Shown here: positions 35,206-42,862 of the stretch, one piece after another
Layout of the letters: every line of letters begins with the position of its first letter
How positions within the stretch are numbered: position 1 is the first letter of the stretch
From: HdN1 sp964473645
GTDB taxonomy: Bacteria; Pseudomonadota; Gammaproteobacteria; Pseudomonadales; Ketobacteraceae
DNA length: 64,000 bases
Reading direction: 5' to 3'
Assembly: GCA_964473645.1 (NCBI GenBank)
Contig: CAYYPW010000022.1
Span: 1 to 64,000, forward strand
Made by a program: the position numbers and the translations under genes
Notes under the pieces: model-generated
What the model was told of the DNA's origin: nothing
The model's input: only the letters and a program-made list of their open reading frames with translations
Databases searched by the model: none

Positions 35206-35307
35206 CGGATTTGAGGGATACGGATTTGAACGGCGAGACGGATTTGAACGGAGAGCCGACATTGAACGGAGAGTCGGCTTTGAACATGGAGGGCTCTGAA
35301 CGAGAGG
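35206..35307 (+). repeat. Degenerate 18-bp tandem repeat
   Basis: Four 18-bp units at 35221-35238, 35239-35256, 35257-35274 and 35275-35292 share the core cgGATTTGAACGG-gAGA with drift. A 15-bp partial unit precedes (35206-35220) and a decayed unit follows up to the tetR stop. In the plus frame it would read as GFERR(D/A)-type hexapeptides, but the frame has no convincing gene signals. Function unknown. Confidence 0.75.
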
Positions 35308-35985
35308 TTAGCCGGACGCCTGCTTCTGCGCGCTGCTAAGCCGCGCCAGCTCGTTCATGGTGCCGAGCACAACCAGCGAAACACTTTCAACCACAATGTC
35401 TTGATCCAGGGTATACCCCCCCGCCATCCACTGCACCGCCATGGTGGTACACGCACCGTTGATGGCAAAACTCAGCGCCAGCGCCAGCTCATTGGATATC
35501 TCAAGCTCAGGGTTGTCAGAACGCAACAAAAACACCGCAAACTGGGCACCCAGACGCACATTCGCGTCATGCATCGCCGTGATCTTCGGGCTGGCGCCCA
35601 TTACCTCCACGTACATGACACGCACCATGCGCTGATCACGCATCATGTTGAAATAAAGCCCGAGTGCCGCACGCACCCGCTCTTTCATGTCTCGGGACAA
35701 ACGCGGGATCTCGGCGATAAAGTAATCACGAAGCGTCGCCACCTGCTTTTCGTAGACGGCACAGAACAACGCTTCGGTATCTTCGAAGGATTCATAAAAA
35801 TAACGCTCGGTCAGCCCGGCAGTTTTGCACAAGCCCCGCACCGTCGCGCCGCGCAAACCTACCGTCCCAAACACATCAAGCCCGGCCGCAAGAAAACTCG
35901 CGCGGCGCTCGAGCACGCGCTCAGATTCACTGAGGCCGCCATAAGTACGGGTTCGGGATTTTCGGGCGGAGGAGGATTTCATCAA
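35308..35985 (-). CDS. TetR family transcription regulator
   Basis: The 225-residue protein has a helix-turn-helix ('VRGLCKTAGLTERYFYESF', about 49-67) after an unusually basic N-terminal tail. Two ATG codons in tandem begin the frame. The ligand domain is of the type seen in regulators of lipid or efflux genes, but the target is unknown. A good inverted repeat lies 35 bp upstream, which suggests autoregulation. Confidence 0.9.
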   Translation of the reverse strand: MMKSSSARKSRTRTYGGLSESERVLERRASFLAAGLDVFGTVGLRGATVRGLCKTAGLTERYFYESFEDTEALFCAVYEKQVATLRDYFIAEIPRLSRDMKERVRAALGLYFNMMRDQRMVRVMYVEVMGASPKITAMHDANVRLGAQFAVFLLRSDNPELEISNELALALSFAINGACTTMAVQWMAGGYTLDQDIVVESVSLVVLGTMNELARLSSAQKQASG

Positions 35986-36019
35986 TTCATTTGACTACAA
36001 ATCTCCCCTTACAGTAAAG

Positions 36020-36037
36020 TGACAATTCTAAATGTCA
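36020..36037. promoter_or_regulatory. Candidate TetR operator in a 304-bp intergenic region
   Basis: TGACA-N8-TGTCA (36020-36037) is a perfect 5-bp inverted repeat, extended by AA/TT after one mismatch on each side. Position and symmetry fit a TetR-type operator in front of the tetR gene at 35985. The rest of 35986-36289 shows no gene; a short frame at 36019-36243 lacks a ribosome binding site. Confidence 0.45.
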
Positions 36038-36289
36038 GTTTATTTGAACTGCCTTCACGCATCACCCCGTGTCCGACCCGAATATCCTCCATTTCATACA
36101 CGTTTTTGCGAGATCTCGCACACGATTGTACTTATATTAGGCAGCCCGCTCCTGGCACATTCTTAAACGTCCAAACCTTGCCTCTACCTGCCGAATTATT
36201 AAGTCCTGAACACGACGAGGCTTGGTGCGATCGTCCCCAGTGAATACAATGGGTTTTCAAGAAAACAGTCAAAAGAACAGGGAAGTCAC

Positions 36290-36979
36290 ATGTCAATCGT
36301 TCATGCAACCAGCGACACCTCGCCCCTTACATCGTTACTGATCAATATCAGCACCCTTCATTTCACCGATTTTTTCAACACTCAGCCACTACCGAGCATA
36401 GACTGGGGCATCCCACCGTCGACTTCGGCAATCCATGGGACCAGCGCGCCTGCTTCACGCATGGAGTGCCACGCCGATACCGCCCTGAATGCGGCGTTAT
36501 CGATGGTGCGCGAGGCGAAATGGTCAGAGGCGGCGCAAGTGCTTCGCCCTCTGGTGTCGGCAGGCGATCCCGATGCAGAGCAGCTGCTGATTCTAGTATT
36601 GAAACGGCTGCAAACCGATTGGCAGCCGCATGCGCAACGTAACCATTCAACTATGCTCAGCGTGCCCGCCTCTGCTTATGACGCGAAACAGAACCGCATT
36701 ATCCTTCATCGCTATCTCGGGAGTCGAAACGCACCCCGCTACGTGCTGGTCTATTTAATATTTCATGAATGTGCTCGCCTTCAGCAGGACGCTATCAACA
36801 CTGACCGAGTGACCTCTGCCTTTTTATCCCTGGAATCCTGTGCACCTCAGCGCAGCAAGGCCCAAGAGTGGCTGACGCATCATGGCTTTCCTGTTTTTCA
36901 ATTGATGCACGAACGAGCCGCGAATGAACATGCAGGCTATTTTCAACACCCGGTCAGCCACGCATGGAGTGTGCAATAA
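36290..36979 (+). CDS. Hypothetical protein with degenerate SprT/M48-like metallopeptidase region
   Basis: The 229-residue protein is not assignable to a named family. The C-terminal half ('APRYVLVYLIFHECARLQQ' and 'KAQEWLTHHGF') resembles the layout of SprT-like zinc proteins, where a hydrophobic helix holds HExxH and a later 'A..WL' motif follows. Here the motif is HECAR, so the second histidine is missing and zinc-dependent catalysis is unlikely. The middle (about 65-115) is helical with a TPR-like feel. It reads away from the tetR gene. Confidence 0.65.
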   Translation: MSIVHATSDTSPLTSLLINISTLHFTDFFNTQPLPSIDWGIPPSTSAIHGTSAPASRMECHADTALNAALSMVREAKWSEAAQVLRPLVSAGDPDAEQLLILVLKRLQTDWQPHAQRNHSTMLSVPASAYDAKQNRIILHRYLGSRNAPRYVLVYLIFHECARLQQDAINTDRVTSAFLSLESCAPQRSKAQEWLTHHGFPVFQLMHERAANEHAGYFQHPVSHAWSVQ

Positions 36980-37272
36980 AGGGCCAAGCGCGTGATAAGC
37001 GATTTTGATACCAAACACATTTACAACCTGGTTCACAAATCCACGCATCGTCGCCAGCCCGACAATTGACTTCTTCGCGCTCAAAAGCCAACCTCTGCAG
37101 GCTGCAAGCCGTCCGGTTACTGCAGCCAATATCTGTTTAGATGACATGGAAGGTCGCTATCAATTCAGATCCCGGCCCTCCGCATCACAATGAACAAATC
37201 ATGTGATGATCTATTCGCTTTACGCTGCTTTAAGCAAAAAAAGAACCAATGCCAAACGGGGAGGGAATCCTT
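36980..37272. other. Intergenic region before the oxygenase-MBOAT-SGNH operon
   Basis: This 293-bp stretch should contain the promoter of the three-gene operon. I see a ribosome binding site (GGGAGGGA) at its end but no convincing promoter hexamers or operator. Confidence 0.5.
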
Positions 37273-38289
37273 ATGACATTACCCAAAATGGTCCGCCTTG
37301 ATGCTCACTTCGATCCCGTTCGACTGCAACAGGATCTGCAGACGGCGATCAGTCATTTTCGTGCCGCCGCCCAGGAAGGCCCTTATCACGACGGAAGCTG
37401 GAAAGGCATTGCACTGAGAAGCGTCGACGGTCATTACGGCAACACCATGGCGCTTTCGGCCGGTACCTCAAAAGACACCGAGGTGCTGGAGAAATGCCCC
37501 TACTTTAAGGAAATCCTGCACAGTTTCGAGTTTCAGACAGGCGTTGTGCGCTTGCTGTTTCTACCCCCAGGCAAAAAGGTGGGCGAACATACCGACAAAG
37601 GATTCAATTGGAACGTGGGCATGGTGCGCCTGCATGTTCCCATTGTGACCCACCCTGATGTGATATTTGAAATTGCTGGCGAACGTTGTCTCTGGCAGCC
37701 GGGCGAATTCTGGTTTGGCGACTTTAACCAACCGCACTGGCTGCATAATCAAAGCGATATCGTACGCGTGCATCTGGTGCTGGACTGTTTCGTTGATGAG
37801 GCATTATTACGGTATTTTCCCGCATCAGTGCTGGAAGAAATCCATGCCGCCCTCCCCTCGCCCATGCTGATCAATCATCGCGGTGCAGACATTGACATCG
37901 CGACATTGCGTCGTTATGAAGGCTACTTCAAACTGCCACGCAAACTCTCGCCAGTACCCATTTACGGAAAACTAAGCGCCAGACAGCAGCAGCTCAATCT
38001 CGAAGTGTTTGGATTTCCAGTGCCGTTTGGTTTCCGGCCGCAGGGCCCACATCAATTTCGTTATCTCGACAAGACTCTGCGCTTTCCTGAAGGACCTGCC
38101 AGCCAACAGGCCGAGTTTTCGGCAGAAACGCAGCAATTGACGACAACCATTCCGGTATTCAGAACCCTAACACCTCGACAGCGCACCTACATTACCATGC
38201 AAACCAGCTTGATTCAGTCGTTGACGACAGTGAATCGCGCCGTTATGCGTGGCAAACAGTGGTTAAAGCGGGTCGCCAACGCAGACTGA
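37273..38289 (+). CDS. Aspartyl/asparaginyl beta-hydroxylase-like 2-oxoglutarate oxygenase
   Basis: The 338-residue protein carries the family core: 'GEHTDKGFNWNVGMVRLHVP' with the first iron-binding histidine and aspartate, 'WQPGEFWFGDFNQPHWLHN', and 'VRVHLVLD' with the distal histidine and 2-oxoglutarate-binding arginine. Such enzymes hydroxylate Asp/Asn side chains or small molecules. Residues beyond about 200 form an extra C-terminal domain of unknown type. The ATG at 37273 is chosen over 37249 because of its ribosome binding site. It lies 3 nt before an MBOAT gene, so the substrate may be part of a surface polymer or a secreted peptide. Confidence 0.8.
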   Translation: MTLPKMVRLDAHFDPVRLQQDLQTAISHFRAAAQEGPYHDGSWKGIALRSVDGHYGNTMALSAGTSKDTEVLEKCPYFKEILHSFEFQTGVVRLLFLPPGKKVGEHTDKGFNWNVGMVRLHVPIVTHPDVIFEIAGERCLWQPGEFWFGDFNQPHWLHNQSDIVRVHLVLDCFVDEALLRYFPASVLEEIHAALPSPMLINHRGADIDIATLRRYEGYFKLPRKLSPVPIYGKLSARQQQLNLEVFGFPVPFGFRPQGPHQFRYLDKTLRFPEGPASQQAEFSAETQQLTTTIPVFRTLTPRQRTYITMQTSLIQSLTTVNRAVMRGKQWLKRVANAD

Positions 38290-38292
38290 CCC

Positions 38293-39705
38293 ATGCTTTT
38301 CAATACTCCGCTATTTTTTGCGTTTGCCTGTGTGTTTTTCGCGTTGTACTGTTTTGTGTTTACTCGCGAAAACAGTCGGGTGCTATTGATCGTCGTCTCC
38401 AGCATGCTGTTTTATTCCTGCTGGGATTACCGCTTTCTGCCCTTGCTGATACTAACCGCCGCCATTGATTTCTATATCGCGCGCTGGATGTCGCAAAGCG
38501 CAGAGCAGCAACACAGAAAACGCCTGTTGATGGTATCACTGGCGTTGAACCTGGGGGTGTTGGGCATCTTCAAGTACCTCAATTTCATGATCGAATCGGT
38601 GCACGAAACACTGAATTTTATCGGCTTATCGGTTTCGCTCTCCACTCTGAATATTGTGTTGCCTGCCGGCATTTCTTTTTATACGTTTCAGAGCATGAGT
38701 TACACTATCGACGTTTATCGGGGTGACATGCCGGCACGAAAGAATTTCCTGCCTTTTTTTGCAACCGTCACATTTTTCCCGCATCTGGTGGCAGGGCCTA
38801 TTCTGCGCACGTCGAGAATATTGCCGCAAATCGAACATTTTCCCCCGCTCAATACTGACAACATCAAATATGGCTTCGTGCTGATCACTTTCGGGCTGGT
38901 GAAAAAGACCATTGCCGATTTGCTTGCCGCACCTGCAGAAACGCTGTTTAACGCTCCCGGCCCGGTCAGCTGGCTCGAAACGCTGACCGGGGTATTGGCG
39001 TTTGCTGCACAGATTTACGGGGATTTTTCCGGTTACAGTGATATCGCAATCGGGCTCGCCCTTTTAATTGGCATAAAGATTCCTCTCAACTTCAATACCC
39101 CTTATTTTTCAGTATCACCGGTGGATTTCTGGCGCCGCTGGCATATTTCATTGTCTACCTGGCTACGTGACTATTTATATATTTCGCTGGGCGGAAATCG
39201 CAACGGCAAGCAGCTACGCAACGTTTTCATCACCATGCTGCTGGGTGGTCTGTGGCATGGCGCTGCCTGGACCTTTATCTGGTGGGGTGCGTTTCATGGT
39301 GCCATCATTTCCATCACTCACCTGCTACGGGCAACGCGTATTGGGGGCATTCTGGCAGGTATCGATTCGCGGGCGCTACGGCTGCTGCAATGGTTTTTTA
39401 CCTTTTATCTGGTGTGTATCGGCTGGATTTTTTTTCGTGCCGAATCATTGAGTGATGCCTTTTCCATCATCGCCCAGTTGCACGTACCCGACACGACGAT
39501 CGAGGCAACACCTTATACAGGTATCATTCTCGGCCTGGTGATTTTTGCCCTGTTGTTCTGCCACGCCATCGACTATCAGATCATTAAGCGCCAGGCCAGT
39601 TTGCAGCGACTTTTCTGGTATTGGCTACCTGCGTTGATACTCGCAAACACTTTTGTCTTTCTGATTGGCGAACCTGGCTATGATTTCATTTATTTCCAAT
39701 TCTAA
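38293..39705 (+). CDS. MBOAT family O-acyltransferase (AlgI/DltB-like)
   Basis: The 470-residue, multi-spanning inner membrane protein has the MBOAT signature: 'DFWRRWHISLSTWLRDYLYI' with H284 and 'GGLWHGAAWTF' with the catalytic H322. AlgI and DltB relatives move acyl groups across the membrane to acetylate alginate or load D-alanine. The gene overlaps its downstream partner by 26 bp and follows the oxygenase by 3 nt. No alginate biosynthesis genes are nearby, so the acceptor is unknown. Confidence 0.93.
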   Translation: MLFNTPLFFAFACVFFALYCFVFTRENSRVLLIVVSSMLFYSCWDYRFLPLLILTAAIDFYIARWMSQSAEQQHRKRLLMVSLALNLGVLGIFKYLNFMIESVHETLNFIGLSVSLSTLNIVLPAGISFYTFQSMSYTIDVYRGDMPARKNFLPFFATVTFFPHLVAGPILRTSRILPQIEHFPPLNTDNIKYGFVLITFGLVKKTIADLLAAPAETLFNAPGPVSWLETLTGVLAFAAQIYGDFSGYSDIAIGLALLIGIKIPLNFNTPYFSVSPVDFWRRWHISLSTWLRDYLYISLGGNRNGKQLRNVFITMLLGGLWHGAAWTFIWWGAFHGAIISITHLLRATRIGGILAGIDSRALRLLQWFFTFYLVCIGWIFFRAESLSDAFSIIAQLHVPDTTIEATPYTGIILGLVIFALLFCHAIDYQIIKRQASLQRLFWYWLPALILANTFVFLIGEPGYDFIYFQF

Positions 39706-40900
39706 AAAGCCGGCGCTATTGATGGCATTCATTGCCCTGTTGCTGCTCGGACCAGCCGTGATACTGGTGAACGCCTTTACTAGCAGCATCGAGGCAAACG
39801 CGGGCGATTTATTCGGTATTCAGCGCATTCGTTCCGTTGCCGGTTCCATCGACCTGATTGCAAACACCCCAGGAAATACCGTGCTGGTATTTGGATCATC
39901 ACTGGTTAATGAGGGTTTTTCGCCGCGCCAATTCGACCAGCGCGCGGAACTGCTGCTGCAACAGGATATCACCAGTTTCAACATCGGCATGGGCAATATG
40001 AAGCCCTCCTATCAGTTGCTATTGGCCAAGCGACTGCGCGAAGCCCATCTAAGAGCAGGTAAACGCGCACGACTGGCCGTGATCGAGCTGACGCCGTTCT
40101 TGCTGACCAAACGTCGTAACGCTTTTCGCCCCTTCATGACTGAACAGATTGCGGCGGTATTCATGTCCAACGAAGAACTATGGGACATTGCCTGGCATGA
40201 TCCCGGGTACTTTGCCCGATTACTCTGCATCCGCTATTTACGTAACGGTATATCGGCAGAAGCAATAACGGGAGGCCTGCGGGTACTGTTCAATGCTGCC
40301 CAGACGCAGGCACCCAAGATCAACGCGTTTGGGGCTGAAGAGCTGGCCCATATGCAAACGCTGCAACACCTTCAGAAGCAACTACGCAACTTTATAGCGA
40401 AGGAACATCCCCTGACAGGCAAGTCCCATGTATGGAACCCTGCCACACAGGGCGGCCCCATCGATATGACGGACCTGTCACCCGCAGCACAAGAGGTGGT
40501 GACGAAACTGACGGCATCCATGCGTGCAACACCCATGCTTGCGCGCGATCTGCAGGAGCGGATTGACTGCTGTGATATTCTTGGTCTGGAATTTGATGAG
40601 AGCATGATCGAAGAGTTCATTGCTATTGTCGAAGAACTGAAAGCGGTTTCTGATCACGTTGAAATCGTGTTATTCCCGGTGCCACCATCGCTGGCTCACC
40701 CAGAGGCTGAAGCACTGGATCGCCAACATGCTGTCGTACAACGCATCATCGAGCGCACAGGTGCCCATGTGCGCAATTATCAATTTGATCCTGCCTTCGA
40801 TGACAGTCTGTTTTACGATGCCACTCATCTTTCCATGGACAAGGGCAGAATCATTTTTTCCCACCGGCTTGCAGAAGATTTGGTAGAGACTTTGCGTTAA
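39680..40900 (+). CDS. SGNH-like/DltD-like acyl-transfer partner
   Basis: The 406-residue protein has one N-terminal membrane anchor (about 10-32) and a periplasmic domain with 'VFGSSLVNEGFSP', where the serine is in block I position, and a C-terminal 'DATHLSMDKG' with the Asp/His pair. This layout is that of DltD/AlgJ-X type partners which receive acyl groups from an MBOAT protein. A TTG at 39665 is an alternative start; the ATG at 39680 lies within the MBOAT reading frame. Confidence 0.8.
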   Translation: MISFISNSKKPALLMAFIALLLLGPAVILVNAFTSSIEANAGDLFGIQRIRSVAGSIDLIANTPGNTVLVFGSSLVNEGFSPRQFDQRAELLLQQDITSFNIGMGNMKPSYQLLLAKRLREAHLRAGKRARLAVIELTPFLLTKRRNAFRPFMTEQIAAVFMSNEELWDIAWHDPGYFARLLCIRYLRNGISAEAITGGLRVLFNAAQTQAPKINAFGAEELAHMQTLQHLQKQLRNFIAKEHPLTGKSHVWNPATQGGPIDMTDLSPAAQEVVTKLTASMRATPMLARDLQERIDCCDILGLEFDESMIEEFIAIVEELKAVSDHVEIVLFPVPPSLAHPEAEALDRQHAVVQRIIERTGAHVRNYQFDPAFDDSLFYDATHLSMDKGRIIFSHRLAEDLVETLR

Positions 40901-41201
40901 CTGCGTAAATGGCTTTACGAACCGGTGCTTGACCAAACAGCAGTGGCCGTCTTGAAAATTCAAGGTCGTAACTGCAAAGTTTCACTCCCGTATCACTACG
41001 TCTTTCATGCGGGGACAAGCATCCACGCAGGCGGCTTGAAACGCTGAGCCATAGATGACTTACCGTGACACAGTTCACCTATTGCGGGATTGCGCTGCTA
41101 ACAGCAGCGGGTTTAGTCTCATCTTGCAAGCATTATGTCAGTACCTTCTACGCATGCACATGCACGGACGCCGTTTGATCGGCCTTTCAAAGGAGTGAAA
41201 A
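40901..41201. other. Intergenic region with a short hairpin
   Basis: These 301 bp separate the acyl-transfer operon from a lipoprotein gene. A 7-bp stem CGCTGCT/AGCAGCG (41093-41109) with a 3-nt loop lies about 190 bp after the operon but lacks a T-run, so a terminator role is doubtful. No gene is visible. Confidence 0.5.
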
Positions 41202-42617
41202 ATGAAACTATCTGGAATGACGCAATCTGCAAACAAGCAATCCAACATAAAGCCATCTACGATAAAACCACCTACGATAAAACAATGGTGGCTGCTTCCA
41301 GTCGCCTTGGTGCTAGTGGCTTGCGGTGCTAAATATATGCCTCCACTATGGGGGGTCACCGCCGATATTTTCGGAGAACACTACCACGCCATGCCTGCAA
41401 CAGCGCGTGTATTGGCCGATGGCTCGGTTCGTCGCGCCTATCAACGCGATAGCAAAACCCTGGTTTCAGAAATCTATAACGCTGCAGGTGAGCGGGTAAC
41501 AAGCCGTGAGTTTTCGCATAATGCAGATTATGGGATACTCGTTGCGGGCTATCCTCAAAAACCCCTGTTTCTCTCGGACAACGAATTCTACTGGGTTGGC
41601 CCGGAATACTCACAGTCCGTGCATGTCGATATTGAAACCGGCTCGGTAACGCCGCTTCCCCCCATCAGCATGAATACCGAAGGCGCCCAGTTTGGCATCC
41701 ACGATGCAATACTACTTGAAGACGGCGCTTTACTGCTGGCGGGTACCGAAAAGACCGGGTTCATGCAGACCACAGGTCGTGCACGCCTCGTGGTTGTCAA
41801 AGAGGGTGCCGTCACGCAAAGCTTGTTGTTACCTACCTATGCAATGTTTAGTACCGCCTTACCGGTGAAAGGTACGAATCAGGCCTTTCTGCAGGCGCAG
41901 TTACGACTCAGCGACAATCAAACCGCGTTTCAGCTATATTACTATGACGGCAATACCCTCATCGAACAGCCAGACATTGGATCTGACACGCCACTCTTTG
42001 CTGATGAGAATGGCTTGTGGACTTATCGCTATGATTATCCCAATTCACGCCTGCGATATTTTGATACCTCACAACACCTGGCGTGGGAATTACCCGCTCA
42101 AAGTGCCACCCTGGTATCGCCAACGTCTGACGGCAGTTACCTGGTCAAGGCCTATATTGATGAACAACAATTGCTGATAAAGATGAATTTGCTTGGTGAT
42201 GTGCTCTGGCAAACCAAGGCCACCAGCAATACGTATATGTCTACTGCAGTTGAACGCAATGGCCGCGTCGTTGCTGGCGAAATTTATACCCACTGGCTGG
42301 ACACAACGCGCCCGAATCCCGCAGACACATCAAAAGTGCAGGATGTGTCCCTGCAAAAAGAAAATGTCCGCTATCGCGTGCTTGACAGTGCTACGGGCGT
42401 AGATATCGTCCGGTTTGCCGAACCTGAGTATTACGCCATGATCGAACGTGTGCCGCTTACATCAACCCTTCTTGGAATACTGGAGTTTACATCAGGCAGC
42501 TGTCGTCTCAACGATGTGTTATTACAGGACGATGGCAGCTTTTATGCTCTCACCCAATGGTGTAGCGATGATCTTTTTTATAGCTCACAGCAACACCTTT
42601 CGTTTTTCAGGCAATAA
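41202..42617 (+). CDS. Lipoprotein with predicted beta-propeller, paralogue 1
   Basis: The 471-residue protein has an N-terminal polar leader, a hydrophobic segment and lipobox LVAC near residue 41. The body is a string of short beta repeats of the type 'LLEDGALLLAGTEK' and 'GNTLIEQPDIG', consistent with a beta-propeller. AAGGAG precedes the ATG at 41202. The N-terminus contains small repeats ('IKPSTIKPPTIK'). It is convergent with a second lipoprotein of similar layout ('ACGAKYMPPLWG' against 'GCGVTATQPLWR'), so the two are probably distant paralogues. Function unknown. Confidence 0.75.
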   Translation: MKLSGMTQSANKQSNIKPSTIKPPTIKQWWLLPVALVLVACGAKYMPPLWGVTADIFGEHYHAMPATARVLADGSVRRAYQRDSKTLVSEIYNAAGERVTSREFSHNADYGILVAGYPQKPLFLSDNEFYWVGPEYSQSVHVDIETGSVTPLPPISMNTEGAQFGIHDAILLEDGALLLAGTEKTGFMQTTGRARLVVVKEGAVTQSLLLPTYAMFSTALPVKGTNQAFLQAQLRLSDNQTAFQLYYYDGNTLIEQPDIGSDTPLFADENGLWTYRYDYPNSRLRYFDTSQHLAWELPAQSATLVSPTSDGSYLVKAYIDEQQLLIKMNLLGDVLWQTKATSNTYMSTAVERNGRVVAGEIYTHWLDTTRPNPADTSKVQDVSLQKENVRYRVLDSATGVDIVRFAEPEYYAMIERVPLTSTLLGILEFTSGSCRLNDVLLQDDGSFYALTQWCSDDLFYSSQQHLSFFRQ

Positions 42618-42620
42618 AAA

Positions 42621-42654
42621 ATATCAGGGGCGACAAATTTGTCGCCCCTGATAT
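42621..42654. terminator. Perfect 34-bp palindrome, bidirectional terminator candidate
   Basis: The arms 42621-42637 and 42638-42654 are exact reverse complements with no spacer, GC-rich in the centre of each arm. It lies 3 bp after the plus-strand lipoprotein stop and 10 bp after the minus-strand TAA at 42665. On the minus strand it is followed by TTTTTATT, which fits a Rho-independent terminator; on the plus strand there is no T-run. Confidence 0.65.
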
Positions 42655-42664
42655 CAACACCTGA

Positions 42665-42862
42665 TTATTCTTTTAGCATCAACACATCGCCTTCAAGAAC
42701 AGGCTCAACCTGCAAGGCAAACAGCTTATCAGCATAAACCGCAGAGCAAACACCCGTCTGAATATGCTTCATGTGTAATACGGTGGATATATTGTTGGCG
42801 TCATCATCATTAAAGTCGCCGCTAAAATTATCCGTTTGAGCTGCAGCATCAGATTTTAATGG
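42665..42862 (-). pseudogene. C-terminal remnant of a lipoprotein paralogue
   Basis: Directly after the TGA of the upstream lipoprotein gene (42863) the same frame stays open for 65 codons to a TAA at 42665. The peptide is protein-like and ends 'GVCSAVYADKLFALQVEP' followed by 'VLEGDVLMLKE'. It resembles the C-terminus of the lipoprotein itself: 'NNDGDNATAIV' against 'NDDDANNISTV', and 'GRLYAF' against 'DKLFAL'. It has no start codon signals of its own. I read it as the tail of a lost tandem copy; an alternative is that the TGA is a recent nonsense mutation. Confidence 0.5.

Noticed and set aside
34930..35299. Open frames on both strands between pilT and tetR
   Set aside because: They have no start signals, overlap each other and owe part of their length to the 18-bp repeat.
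36019..36243. A 74-codon plus-strand frame next to the tetR operator
   Set aside because: It has no ribosome binding site and its start lies in the candidate operator.
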